NCBI GenBank assembly: GCA_017795085.1 | Contig: CP051246.1 | Location: forward strand, 932,514-996,513 | DNA: 64,000 nucleotides | From: Salegentibacter sp. | Lineage (GTDB): Bacteria; Bacteroidota; Bacteroidia; Flavobacteriales; Flavobacteriaceae | Direction of reading: 5' to 3' | Shown here: one piece after another, positions 8,374 to 17,103 of the stretch | Position numbering within the stretch: the stretch's first letter is position 1 | Layout of the letters: every line of letters starts with the position of its first letter | Made by a program: the position numbers and the translations under genes | Notes under the pieces: model-generated | The model's database searches: none | Told to the model about the DNA's origin: nothing | The model's input: only the letters and a program-made list of their open reading frames with translations

Positions 8374-9915
8374 TTAAACCCATTCTTCCAGATCTGGTTT
8401 GGAATCGGGGGATTTAGGTAATTTATGACATTTAAAACCTATGAGTTGCATACCGTCTATCTTAATTCCCTGGCTTTCCCTACTCATCTTCATATCTCGT
8501 TCCCGATTCTGTGATTTATAACTTCCCCCGGCATTAAATGGCCCCCAGGAAACAAAACCGCCACCACTGGCTTTTTCAATTTCATTTGAAATTTCACTTT
8601 CCCTTTTACCAAAACTCAAATGTAAATCTTTTACAAAAATAGCGGTGGTAGTGTATGCAGGTATCATTCCTATAGGCGGATTACTCCCATCGGAGACCAT
8701 GTTATCTTTAAATTCCGGGTTCTCCTTGTCAAACCGCCAATATTTACTGGTAAGGAAATTAACATTAAACCATGGTCTCACAATTGGTACCTGACAAAGC
8801 ATAAATTTCATACTAAAACTGGAAGCATCAATTTTTTTCTTATAATTTGTCTTTTCATAACTTCCTTTACCTCCTACATTAAATAAACCAAGGGTTAATC
8901 CTCCTCCGGCGTTGCCTTTTTTTGAGTCGAATTTATAATTTGATTCATAGTCTGAACTTTTAAATTCAAACTGTGTCCAGCCATTATCACTTTCGGCAAA
9001 GCCTCCTGGAAGTAAAGAAGTATAATAAAACTCAGATCCGGAAGCTATTCCGGTTAGTCTTGCTTTTTCTAAATCATCTTTATATCGTTCTTTTAGAGTG
9101 AGCATGCTTCTGCCTTCTACCTGGCTTATGAAAGCTGCTATTTGGTCATATTCTTCTTTATAACCATTCGTTATCCAGTCATTTTTAGCGGCCATTACCT
9201 TATTGCGTAAAATAGAAGCGTTTAAACTCCAAAAATGTACAGCGGACGGATCCTTGCCTGACAAAGCATTTACTCTATGGGTATTATACTCTAATGCGGC
9301 ATCCATATAAGCCTGCATTTTTTCATTATAAATCTTGACCATAGGTGTCTCTTCAATTACTTCTTCCTCTTCTTCGGTGACCAGGTCTTTTTTAATTTTC
9401 TTTTCTTGTAACAAACCTCGTAAGCGATCTATTTTTTCTTTAGTCTTTTCATCAGGTTCAAAATTGGCCACCTGACTAAAAGTGAGAATATGCCTGTAGG
9501 CTTGTGACAGCGTGTTTTCCGGGTTCCAGACATTCATAGTAACTTCTCCTTCAACACCACTGGTATCAGGAACCATATCGCAAAGCCGGGCGAGGTTTTC
9601 TGCCTGCATATATTTTCGGGTAGTGTCTTGAGCAAGGAGTTGGTTCATCTCTTCAGTAGAAATTTCTTTTGGCTCTTCATTTTCTATGTCTTCTTCACCT
9701 TCTTCGTTATTAGGTTTTTGGGATTTACGGACAACTCCGGTTAGTCCTGTAGAAAGGAATTCAAGTTCTTCTTTCGGATAGGGCATACCTACCGATAACC
9801 AGGCTAGGTAATTATCATCAGATTGTTCCACCACATCATCACCATTGGTTAATACGTCATATAATTTTCCTAAAACCGAGTTCATCAGTTGATCGGGTAA
9901 TACATCTTTTGCCAT
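8374..9915 (-). CDS. Unrecognised protein with helical N-terminus and glycine-rich beta C-terminus
   Basis: I recognise no named domain in these 513 residues. There is no signal peptide. The N-terminal ~290 residues are acidic and helical (FSQVAN near 146, EEEEEVIEE near 185). From about residue 292 it becomes strand- and glycine-rich: SGSEFYYTSLLPGGF, GGGLTLGLFNVGGKGSYEK near 333-352, IVRPWFNVNFLTSKYWRF near 375-392, and GGGFVSWGPFNAGGSYKSQN near 449-467. The two GGG-x-F-N-(V/A)-GG-SY segments look like an internal duplication, possibly amphipathic hairpins. The gene lies between a wall hydrolase and a paralogue (6735-8240), all on the minus strand. A membrane- or wall-acting role is a guess from this context only. 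Confidence 0.75.
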   Translation of the reverse strand: MAKDVLPDQLMNSVLGKLYDVLTNGDDVVEQSDDNYLAWLSVGMPYPKEELEFLSTGLTGVVRKSQKPNNEEGEEDIENEEPKEISTEEMNQLLAQDTTRKYMQAENLARLCDMVPDTSGVEGEVTMNVWNPENTLSQAYRHILTFSQVANFEPDEKTKEKIDRLRGLLQEKKIKKDLVTEEEEEVIEETPMVKIYNEKMQAYMDAALEYNTHRVNALSGKDPSAVHFWSLNASILRNKVMAAKNDWITNGYKEEYDQIAAFISQVEGRSMLTLKERYKDDLEKARLTGIASGSEFYYTSLLPGGFAESDNGWTQFEFKSSDYESNYKFDSKKGNAGGGLTLGLFNVGGKGSYEKTNYKKKIDASSFSMKFMLCQVPIVRPWFNVNFLTSKYWRFDKENPEFKDNMVSDGSNPPIGMIPAYTTTAIFVKDLHLSFGKRESEISNEIEKASGGGFVSWGPFNAGGSYKSQNRERDMKMSRESQGIKIDGMQLIGFKCHKLPKSPDSKPDLEEWV

Positions 9916-9971
9916 TACATAAGGTTTTTAAGGTTGATAAGTTAAGTTTAATAAGTAACTGAAAACAGTAA

Positions 9972-10640
9972 TTATTTTGATCTTAGCATTTTAATTAAGA
10001 ATTCCCGGGTAGGTTTATTGAATATACCATTGATAGAAATCTCATAGTTTGAGGCCTGAAAGTCTTTTAAAGCTTGTTCTGTTTTCGGGCCAAAAACTCC
10101 ATCTGAAGTACCGCAATTATACCCTAATTGTTTTAACGAGTCTTGTAGAAGAACTACTTCTTTTCCGGTATGCCCGCGTTTTAAGTTTTTTGTAGAGAAT
10201 TTAACATCATCCAGAAGTCTAAGTCTTCTGTAACCAAGTATCTTTTCTTTAGGTTTGGCTGTAATAGATACCTGGTTTCCCTGATTTCCCCCCAAACAAT
10301 ATACCCGGGAACCATCAATGGAAAATCCCTGAAAAATCCCTACATGGCCTTTCCAGGAGTTTCGACTTTCCCTCCAAAAAATAACAATATCACCAGGTTC
10401 AGGGTTTTCCACCGGAATTCCCACGTTAAGCCAGGATCTGGCTGTTAGCTTATTAGTGCGCTCTAATCCAGATTTAAACGCAACCCAGTTTAAAAATAAA
10501 CTACACCAGGCCGATTCATCTGAAGTGTAATTGGAAAACCCAGTGTCTTTGGCATACTCTAAAATTCTAGGATTAGAAGCTTTTCCGTAAATTTCTTTAA
10601 CCCCTATTTCTGCGGTAGCAATATTCAATAAATTTTTCAT
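9972..10640 (-). CDS. Cell-wall hydrolase (TIGR02594/CHAP-like) with C-terminal peptidoglycan-binding domain
   Basis: The start is set at the ATG at 10640 (MKNLLNIATAEIGVKEIYG), giving 222 residues; an in-frame ATG at 10685 adds a poor 15-residue extension. The N-terminal domain matches the NlpC/P60- and CHAP-like TIGR02594 type: catalytic Cys46 in SAWCSLFLNW and His99 in WKGHVGIFQG. A PG_binding_1 domain covers about 154-222 (LKRGHTGKEVVLLQDSLKQL, DGVFGPKTEQALKDFQ). The layout resembles phage endolysins. No signal peptide is visible, so release would need lysis or a partner export route. It is the first gene of the cluster, 56 bases upstream of the 513-residue gene. Confidence 0.8.
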   Translation of the reverse strand: MKNLLNIATAEIGVKEIYGKASNPRILEYAKDTGFSNYTSDESAWCSLFLNWVAFKSGLERTNKLTARSWLNVGIPVENPEPGDIVIFWRESRNSWKGHVGIFQGFSIDGSRVYCLGGNQGNQVSITAKPKEKILGYRRLRLLDDVKFSTKNLKRGHTGKEVVLLQDSLKQLGYNCGTSDGVFGPKTEQALKDFQASNYEISINGIFNKPTREFLIKMLRSK

Positions 10641-10952
10641 CACTATGAAAATTTGGTTTAACACAGGTGAAAAATGTAAAAACAACCCTTTCTTATCACG
10701 AAACTCAATATTTTTACCATTACAGATAAAAAGCTAAATTATCGTGACATAAAGAATTATCATTATAAGAGGGGAATGATGAGAATTATTTATGTGCGTA
10801 GAATATAAATATTAAAATGAAAGGTGTTTTTTCATTTTGAATGCTAATTTAATAATTTATTTTAGATGGGAAAATTATTTTAATAAATTTTTGAATTTAA
10901 TAAAGGGCGTTTTTTGAAAAATATATTCTGAATTTCTGCAGAGATAGTTTAC
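10641..10952. other. AT-rich intergenic region, no gene seen
   Basis: About 310 bases between the wall-hydrolase start and the egtD stop. I see no open frame with coding character. It must hold the promoter of the minus-strand wall-hydrolase cluster and the end of the egtBD transcript, but no clear -33/-7 pair or strong hairpin stands out. Confidence 0.5.
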
Positions 10953-11921
10953 TTAGCCACGTTTAAAGATATAATTTCGGTAGCAATCGCTTTCATCACT
11001 ATACCGTGCTTCAATTTTTAACCCTGCTTCTCTGGCAAGCCATTCCACAACCTTTTCATCATATTTTTGAGAAATTTCAGTATGGATGCTTTCCCATTTA
11101 TCAAATTGAACCTTTAAATTTAGTACCGGGATATTAACTTCCTGCTCTTCTTTACTCACTAAGAAACTTTTTGCGGTACCCGTTTCTGGGTCGTAAGTTT
11201 CCCAATGTAAAAAAGTGTCGGGTTTAAAATCGGCCTGCATTTCGCGGTTTATTCTTACCAGTAGGTTTTTGTTGAAAGCTTCAGTAATGCCGGTCTTGTC
11301 ATTATAAGCATCTAAAATTTGTTGCGGTTTTTTCTTCTGATCAAAACCCATAAATAACATATCATCGGCATTCATCGCTTCGCGGATATTTCGAAGAAAA
11401 TCAATCGCATTTTCGTGTAGGAGATTTCCAATATTTGATCCCAGGAATAAAATAACTTTCTTTCTGTGGCTTAATTCAGCTAAATAGTCCAGGGTTTTAA
11501 AATACGTTCCCTGTTGCGGTTTAATGCTAACCTTGGGCAACTCCCTGTTTACCGAGGCTTTAAGTTGGTTCAGCACATACTGACTAATATCTATCGGAAG
11601 ATAATTAAAATCGGCATTTTGCCTGAGTAGTTCTTTTAACAGAATTTTAGTTTTTTTACCGTCGCCGGCACCAAGCTCAATTAGGTCAAATCTTTTTTCA
11701 TCAGAAAAACTTTTACAAATATCGGTGGCGTATTTCTTTAAAATATTAAACTCACAATTGGTAAGGTAATATTCAGGCATCTCCATAATCTGTTGAAAAA
11801 GTTTATCGCCTTTTTCATCATAAATATATTTTGAAAGCAAATGTTTTGGGTAGGTAGTCAGGCCTTTATGAACATCTTCTTCAAATGCATTTTTAAAGGC
11901 GGTGGGAGTGGTTGTTTTCAT
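10953..11921 (-). CDS. egtD: L-histidine N-alpha-methyltransferase
   Basis: EgtD of 322 residues, close to the usual length. It trimethylates L-histidine with SAM to make hercynine, the first step of ergothioneine synthesis. The N-terminal stretch LSKYIYDEKGDKLFQQIMEM and PEYYLTNCEFNILKKY is the family signature. The SAM-binding motif is LIELGAGDGKKTKILL at about residue 80, followed by YLPIDISQYVL and VILFLGSNIGNLLHENA. The methyltransferase-family C-terminus is complete. It lies 43 bases downstream of egtB on the same strand, so the two form an operon. A SAM methyltransferase of the DUF2260/EgtD type with another substrate is unlikely given the partner. Confidence 0.93.
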   Translation of the reverse strand: MKTTTPTAFKNAFEEDVHKGLTTYPKHLLSKYIYDEKGDKLFQQIMEMPEYYLTNCEFNILKKYATDICKSFSDEKRFDLIELGAGDGKKTKILLKELLRQNADFNYLPIDISQYVLNQLKASVNRELPKVSIKPQQGTYFKTLDYLAELSHRKKVILFLGSNIGNLLHENAIDFLRNIREAMNADDMLFMGFDQKKKPQQILDAYNDKTGITEAFNKNLLVRINREMQADFKPDTFLHWETYDPETGTAKSFLVSKEEQEVNIPVLNLKVQFDKWESIHTEISQKYDEKVVEWLAREAGLKIEARYSDESDCYRNYIFKRG

Positions 11922-11964
11922 CTATCAGTGTTGATTGGTATAAACTTTTGGTGTTTTTAAAAGC

Positions 11965-13128
11965 CTATTTGGCTAATCTAAACCCGGTAAATTGCCAGCG
12001 CAAATTTGGGTGAAAGAAATTTCTATACGTGTAACGAGTATGTTTTTCAGAAGTTGCTACCGAGCCGCCCCGTAATACTTTTTGATTGACCATAAATTTG
12101 CCGTTGTACTCGCCTAGGGCACCAGGTGCTTTGGAGTAACCCGGGTAAGGGGAATAAGCGCTTTCGGTCCATTCCCAACGACTGCCCCAATTGAAATATT
12201 CCTGTGCGGCTTCCCATTCAAATTCTGTGGGGAGGCGCAGGTTTTTCCATTGCGCAAAGGCAAATGCTTCGTAATAAGAAACATGGGCTACAGGAGCTTC
12301 AGGGGTTACAGGTTTTAACCCGTTTAAGGTATAATTATGCCATTCTCCGTCAATTTTATGCCAATAAAATGGTGCTTTAATATTATTTTCATTTATCCAA
12401 TCCCAAGCTTCTGCATGCCAAAGCAAAACCTGATTATAACCGCTGTCTTCTATAAATTCCATAAACTCGGCGTTGGTCACCAGTTTATTGGAAATTTGAT
12501 ATTCCGGCAAGTAGGCTTTATGAAGACCTAATTCATTATCGTAACAAAAATCATCGGTTTTATGGCCTATTTCATAAAGGCCTTCAGCTATATCTAACCA
12601 TTCTTTTTTAAAGTCCTGAATAGGATGCCCTTTAAACTGATCGTTGTATTTTGGAAATAATGGATTGTTACCTAAAATATATTTGATGTCGGTATAAAGT
12701 AATTCCTGGTGTTGTTTTTCGTGATGACAGCCAATTTCTATTAGACTCAGAATTTCAGCAGAAAGCTTTCCGGTCGCTAAAAATTGCTGCATAGCTTTAG
12801 AAACATATTGCCGATATTCATAAACCCAGGTAACAGTAGGGCGCGAGAGATTACCACGATTGGTACGCATTACCTTATCGCCTACACTTTCGTAATAGCT
12901 GTTAAAAACATAGGCTGAATTATCATCAAAAAGCTTATAATTTTTTTGATGCGGTTTTAAAACGAATTCTTCAAAAAACCAGGTAGTATGACCTAAATGC
13001 CATTTTGGAGGAGAAACATCTACAATAGGCTGTACCACATAATCTTCGGTTTCCAGAAAGGAACAAATCAATTCAGATTGTGTTCGGGTTTCGTTAAAAA
13101 AGGATGATAATTCCTGCTGCGATTGCAT
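11965..13128 (-). CDS. egtB: Hercynine oxygenase, EgtB-type sulfoxide synthase
   Basis: EgtB, 387 residues, a non-haem iron enzyme that joins hercynine to a thiol (gamma-glutamylcysteine or cysteine) using oxygen. The N-terminal DinB-like domain carries HLGHTTWFFEEF and the iron-binding HxxxHxE pattern in CHHEKQHQELLYTDI (about 133-147). The C-terminal formylglycine-generating-enzyme-like domain runs from YLPEYQISNKLVTNAEFMEF through LRLPTEFEWEAAQEYF to RNFFHPNLRWQFTGFRLAK. No egtA, egtC or egtE homologue is visible in the window, so the thiol donor and the final lyase step cannot be read here. Cotranscribed with egtD. Confidence 0.93.
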   Translation of the reverse strand: MQSQQELSSFFNETRTQSELICSFLETEDYVVQPIVDVSPPKWHLGHTTWFFEEFVLKPHQKNYKLFDDNSAYVFNSYYESVGDKVMRTNRGNLSRPTVTWVYEYRQYVSKAMQQFLATGKLSAEILSLIEIGCHHEKQHQELLYTDIKYILGNNPLFPKYNDQFKGHPIQDFKKEWLDIAEGLYEIGHKTDDFCYDNELGLHKAYLPEYQISNKLVTNAEFMEFIEDSGYNQVLLWHAEAWDWINENNIKAPFYWHKIDGEWHNYTLNGLKPVTPEAPVAHVSYYEAFAFAQWKNLRLPTEFEWEAAQEYFNWGSRWEWTESAYSPYPGYSKAPGALGEYNGKFMVNQKVLRGGSVATSEKHTRYTYRNFFHPNLRWQFTGFRLAK

Positions 13129-13260
13129 AAATTTGAGATACTATTAAAGCGTACCTATCAAATTTACGATTTTTTAAATTCTACAATAATAAAGAGGAGT
13201 TAAGGCGAAGTTAAAGTAACAGGTATAAAAAATCCCGGTAAGAACCAGGATTTAAACTGA

Positions 13261-13290
13261 AACACCGCAAGGGTTTTACCCTGCGGTGTT
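13261..13290 (-). terminator. Hairpin terminator downstream of the TonB-C protein
   Basis: AACACCGCA...AGGG-TTTT-ACCCTGCGGTGTT forms a 13-bp stem with one bulged A. It lies 45 bases after the stop at 13335 of the minus-strand TonB-C gene and before egtB, so it can separate those units. A second C/G-rich imperfect repeat (CCCCTTTTTCTTTGGGG) is adjacent. Confidence 0.6.
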
Positions 13291-13334
13291 TGTATTGATG
13301 AGTCCCCTTTTTCTTTGGGGGCTAGGGGTTTTTA

Positions 13335-13709
13335 CTATAAAGTAAGGGGAATGGTATAACTGGTTTCTTTAGGTTCTCCTTTTCGGGTTCCAGGCTCCAG
13401 TTGTGGAATTTTGGCTATCATCGCCTCGGCGGCTTTATTTACTTCAGGTTCAGACCCTTCAATAGATTCGGCTACAGCTTTGCCTTCCTCATTAATAACC
13501 AGTTTAATGGTTACCTTGCCGCGTACATAATCGCCATCATCATTTTTTGGATACTCATAATTACTTTGTACGTGTTTCATGAGTTGTTGGTTAAAGCAGG
13601 ATTTTGGATTTTCTGCATCTTCACATCCCGGCCAAACCGGTGAAGTACTGTCTTGTGCAAAAGTTGCTCCTCCAATAAATAAAAATGCGATTAAAAATAA
13701 GCTCTTCAT
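13335..13709 (-). CDS. Secreted protein with TonB C-terminal domain
   Basis: A 124-residue protein with a cleavable signal peptide (MKSLFLIAFLFIGGATFAQ) followed directly by a TonB C-terminal-like domain: NYEYPKNDDGDYVRGKVTIK, LVINEEGKAVAESIEG, AAEAMIAKIPQLEPGTRKGE and SYTIPLTL. It lacks the N-terminal membrane anchor and proline-rich spacer of a true TonB, so it is a free periplasmic TonB_C protein, a type common in Flavobacteriia and usually labelled energy transducer TonB. It may modulate receptors or be structural. It lies 49 bases after thyA on the same strand and is followed by a hairpin. Confidence 0.85.
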   Translation of the reverse strand: MKSLFLIAFLFIGGATFAQDSTSPVWPGCEDAENPKSCFNQQLMKHVQSNYEYPKNDDGDYVRGKVTIKLVINEEGKAVAESIEGSEPEVNKAAEAMIAKIPQLEPGTRKGEPKETSYTIPLTL

Positions 13710-13758
13710 AATTTTCTTTTAATTTTTAATTAATTATTATTTTATAATTATACAAAAT

Positions 13759-14604
13759 TTATACCGCAACCTTGGCTTTTATTGAAGGATGCGGGTTATA
13801 ATCTACTAATTTAAAATCTTTAAACTTAAAATCAAAAATATCTTTGATTTCAGGGTTTAATTCCATTCTAGGTAATTCGCGTGGCTCTCGGCTTAATTGT
13901 AATTTAACTTGTTCAAAATGATTGTTGTAAATATGAACATCGCCAAAGGTATGTACAAAATCCCCGGCTTCATAATCGCAAACCTGCGCCATCATCATAG
14001 TGAACAAGGCATAGGAAGCAATATTAAAAGGTACGCCCAAAAATACATCGGCGCTGCGTTGGTACAGCTGAAGCGATAGTTTTGGCTTTCCGCCTTCTTT
14101 TGATGCAGGACTTACATAAAACTGAAAAAAAGCATGGCAGGGTGGGAGCGCAGCCTTTCCATTTGCCACATTTTCAGCGAAGCTTTTTGAAGTATCTGGC
14201 ATTACCGAGGGGTTCCAGGCAGAAACCAACATTCTCCGGCTGTTTGGATTTGTTTTCAGGCTTTCAATAATTTCTTTAATCTGGTCAATTTCATCGTTGT
14301 TCCAGTTGCGCCATTGTTTACCGTATACCGGTCCCAGATCGCCATTCTTATCGGCCCATTCATTCCAGATCCTCACCCCGTTTTCCTGAAGGTATTTTAC
14401 ATTGGTATCTCCTTTTAAAAACCACAATAATTCGTAGATAATCGATTTTAAATGAAGTTTTTTAGTAGTCACCATCGGGAAACCTTCACTTAGATCAAAA
14501 CGCATTTGATAGCCAAAAACACTACGGGTACCGGTGCCTGTTCGGTCACCTTTATCGGCTCCGTTTTCTAAAATATGCTTTAGTAAATCGTGATATTGTT
14601 TCAT
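13759..14604 (-). CDS. thyA: Thymidylate synthase
   Basis: ThyA, 281 residues, makes dTMP from dUMP with methylenetetrahydrofolate. Diagnostic features are [20 protein letters not shown], the catalytic cysteine in [13 protein letters not shown] (about residue 163), [20 protein letters not shown] and GDVHIYNNH. The C-terminus ends [13 protein letters not shown] as in canonical ThyA. It is about 15 residues longer than the E. coli enzyme because of an insert around [11 protein letters not shown]. The folA gene needed to recycle its dihydrofolate product is also in the window (4617-5099). Confidence 0.97.
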   Translation of the reverse strand: MKQYHDLLKHILENGADKGDRTGTGTRSVFGYQMRFDLSEGFPMVTTKKLHLKSIIYELLWFLKGDTNVKYLQENGVRIWNEWADKNGDLGPVYGKQWRNWNNDEIDQIKEIIESLKTNPNSRRMLVSAWNPSVMPDTSKSFAENVANGKAALPPCHAFFQFYVSPASKEGGKPKLSLQLYQRSADVFLGVPFNIASYALFTMMMAQVCDYEAGDFVHTFGDVHIYNNHFEQVKLQLSREPRELPRMELNPEIKDIFDFKFKDFKLVDYNPHPSIKAKVAV

Positions 14605-14693
14605 TGTATTTATAGAAAAATGAGGATTTTAGCTAAAATAGCAAACCATAGCAATTTTCAGTCTTAATAATCCTGAATTTTATCCCCAGGTTG

Positions 14694-16382
14694 TTAACCT
14701 ATAATCATTCCAGCAATAGTTGCCGAAAGCAGAGAAGCCAGTGTCCCGCCAATTAGAGCCTTCATCCCAAACTCAGAAAGCGTTTTTCGTTGCCCCGGTG
14801 CAAGGGATCCAATTCCGCCAATTTGTATTCCGATAGAAGCAAAATTTGCGAATCCGCACAGCATATAAGTAGCCATAATTATAGATTTTTCATAAGTAAG
14901 GCTTAATGCATTTGCTGGATTTTTAAGCTCGGCAAGTTGGACGTAGCCTACAAATTCACTTGCGGCAATTTTAATCCCAAGCAATTGGCCCATAAGCATC
15001 ATGTCTTCTTTGGCAACGCCAATAAGCCACATTAAAGGAGAGAAAATAATTCCCAAAATAGATTCCAGGGAAAATTTCTCGTAAGGCGTGTGGGCGGCGA
15101 GCAATTCGTTTAACCCGGTAAAAGAGCCGGTCCAGCCTAAAATATGATTAATCATCGCGATAAAAGCGATAAAAACCAATAACATTGCCCCAACATTGGC
15201 CGCGAGTTTTAAACCTTCGGTAGTTCCGTTGGCGATAGAATCTAAAATATTGGAACCTATTTTTTCTGAAGAAACTTCCACACTTTGATTGATAGGTTCT
15301 TGCTGCGGATATAAAATTTTTGAAATAACAATCGCACCCGGTGCTGCCATTACCGAAGCAGCCAATAAGTGTTTGGCAAACTGAAGTCGCATTTCAGGGT
15401 CGTCTCCTCCTAAAAAGCCGATGTATGCTGCCAAAACCCCGCCGGCTACCGTGGCCATTCCTCCAATCATAACCAGTAAGATTTCAGAACGGGTCATACG
15501 TTCTAAATAAGCTTTTATCATTAAAGGCGCTTCGGTTTGCCCCAAAAAGATATTGCCGGCAACGTTTAAACTTTCAGCTCCTGAAATGCCCAGTAATTTA
15601 GTTAAAACCCAGGCCATACCGCGTACCAGGATTTGAATTACTCCCAAATAAAACAATACTGAAGTTAATGCCGAAAAGAAAATTATGGTTGGTAAAACCT
15701 GAAATAAAAAGATATAGCCAAAACTGGAAGTATCCATAAGGCCACCAAGTAGAAATTCACTTCCGGCTGCAGTAAAATCAAGGATAAGCACAAAAATATT
15801 ACCGATAAATTCAAAAATGCTTTGAATAAAACCGACTTTTAATACGCCAACTGCTAACAGGAGTTGGGCAGCAATACCTATGCCTATGGTTTTCCAGTTA
15901 ATCGCCCGACGGTTACTGCTAAAAACAAAACCCAGTAATAATAAGGATAACATTCCAATGGCGCCACGAACTATACTATTAAAACTTATTCCCTGATTTG
16001 GGATTACTTCGGCTTTGGCTGGAATAATGTCTGTGTTACTTTTTAGTTTTTGCCTGAAACTAAACTCTTTCTTTCCTGAGGTAAGTACCAAACTGCTATC
16101 GGTAAGGCTATTTACCCGGTAGTTTACTACACTATCTGTAGGACTATTGTAGAAAAATACCAATAGGTTGTTTTGATAAATATAGTCTCCTTTTGCCTGT
16201 TTTTCTGAATTATTTTCGTGGCTTAATGAAAATTGCCCTTCTTCAAGTTCTAAAATGCTTTCAGGAATAAAAAGTAGAGAATCATTACCAGAATGCAATT
16301 GCCAGGTATTGTTGAGGTCTTGTGAAATACCGGAAGTAATTCCAAAAGTAATCAACAGCAGGCAGCACCAGAATTTATTCAT
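14694..16382 (-). CDS. Concentrative nucleoside transporter with extra N-terminal domain
   Basis: CNT/NupC-type sodium- or proton-coupled nucleoside importer of the inner membrane, 562 residues. The transporter core starts near residue 130 (ISFNSIVRGAIGMLSLLLLG) and includes the CNT gating and signature segments GLMDTSSFGYIFLFQVLPTI, ESLNVAGNIFLGQTEAPLMI and MATVAGGVLAAY, ending GMKALIGGTLASLLSATIAG. The first ~130 residues are a signal peptide plus a beta-rich lipocalin-like segment (LNNTWQLHSGNDSLLFIPES) absent from E. coli NupC, which is about 400 residues. It follows the bifunctional nuclease gene by 12 bases and probably shares its operon. Confidence 0.9.
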   Translation of the reverse strand: MNKFWCCLLLITFGITSGISQDLNNTWQLHSGNDSLLFIPESILELEEGQFSLSHENNSEKQAKGDYIYQNNLLVFFYNSPTDSVVNYRVNSLTDSSLVLTSGKKEFSFRQKLKSNTDIIPAKAEVIPNQGISFNSIVRGAIGMLSLLLLGFVFSSNRRAINWKTIGIGIAAQLLLAVGVLKVGFIQSIFEFIGNIFVLILDFTAAGSEFLLGGLMDTSSFGYIFLFQVLPTIIFFSALTSVLFYLGVIQILVRGMAWVLTKLLGISGAESLNVAGNIFLGQTEAPLMIKAYLERMTRSEILLVMIGGMATVAGGVLAAYIGFLGGDDPEMRLQFAKHLLAASVMAAPGAIVISKILYPQQEPINQSVEVSSEKIGSNILDSIANGTTEGLKLAANVGAMLLVFIAFIAMINHILGWTGSFTGLNELLAAHTPYEKFSLESILGIIFSPLMWLIGVAKEDMMLMGQLLGIKIAASEFVGYVQLAELKNPANALSLTYEKSIIMATYMLCGFANFASIGIQIGGIGSLAPGQRKTLSEFGMKALIGGTLASLLSATIAGMIIG

Positions 16383-16394
16383 ATAAACCGGAGA

Positions 16395-17015
16395 TTATTT
16401 TCTTTTGGAAATTTCATCCCTAATTCTGGCGGCTTTCTCGTAATCTTCATTATTTACGGCCTGGGAGAGCAGGGCTTTTAATTCGTCTAAAGAAAGTTTT
16501 TTGTAGTCTGAAGAATCTGCTTCTATACTAATATCATCAGGCAAGACTTCTTCAGAAATAATTTCTTCCTGTTCTTTGTCTTTTTCAGGGCTTGGCTCGT
16601 CTCCTTTAAGGAAAATACCTGCTTTGTCAAGAATATTTTTATAGGTAAAGATTGGTGCATCAAACCGAAGAGCTAATGCAATAGCATCACTGGTTCTGGC
16701 ATCTATAATTTCTTCAATTTTATCGCGTTCACAGATAAGGCTGGAGTAAAAAACTCCATCTACCAATTTGTGAATAATTACTTGTTTTACGGTAACATCA
16801 AAGCGATCGGAAAAATTCTTAAAGAGGTCGTGTGTGAGCGGACGGGGCGGTTTTATTTCCTTTTCCAGGGCAATAGCAATAGACTGTGCTTCAAAAGCCC
16901 CAATTACAATGGGGAGTTTTCTTTCACCGTCTACTTCGCTTAAGATTAAGGCATAAGCCCCGTTCTGGGTTTGACTATAAGAGATTCCTTTTATATTAAG
17001 GCGCACTAAACTCAT
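16395..17015 (-). CDS. Bifunctional nuclease (BFN) domain protein with UVR motif
   Basis: 206-residue protein of the bifunctional nuclease / DUF151 family. The BFN domain covers about 1-135: GISYSQTQNGAYALILSEVD, RKLPIVIGAFEAQSIAIALE and DARTSDAIALALRFDAPIF. An acidic linker follows, then a C-terminal UVR motif (LDELKALLSQAVNNEDYEKA and ARIRDEISKRK) of the kind found in UvrB/UvrC. Family members have been linked to nuclease activity and stress responses; substrate here is unknown. It is 12 bases upstream of the nucleoside transporter gene, a neat functional pairing with nucleotide salvage. Confidence 0.88.
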   Translation of the reverse strand: MSLVRLNIKGISYSQTQNGAYALILSEVDGERKLPIVIGAFEAQSIAIALEKEIKPPRPLTHDLFKNFSDRFDVTVKQVIIHKLVDGVFYSSLICERDKIEEIIDARTSDAIALALRFDAPIFTYKNILDKAGIFLKGDEPSPEKDKEQEEIISEEVLPDDISIEADSSDYKKLSLDELKALLSQAVNNEDYEKAARIRDEISKRK

Positions 17016-17030
17016 ATAACTCCATAAATT

Positions 17031-17077
17031 AAAAAAGGCTGTCTAAATTAAGGACTTTTTACCAGGTTTAGACAGCC
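17031..17077 (-). terminator. Rho-independent terminator of etfA
   Basis: A perfect 11-bp stem (GGCTGTCTAAA at 17037-17047, TTTAGACAGCC at 17067-17077) followed on the minus strand by six T residues. It sits just downstream of the etfA stop at 17104. The stem sequence resembles the outer stem at 44727-44844. Confidence 0.85.
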
Positions 17078-17103
17078 CTTTAAGGGGGTGCAAGTTATGA
17101 AAA

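Noticed and set aside
13291..13334. CCCC/GGGG rich stretch after the TonB-C gene as a second terminator
   Set aside because: The pairing is imperfect and the adjacent hairpin at 13261-13290 is the better candidate.
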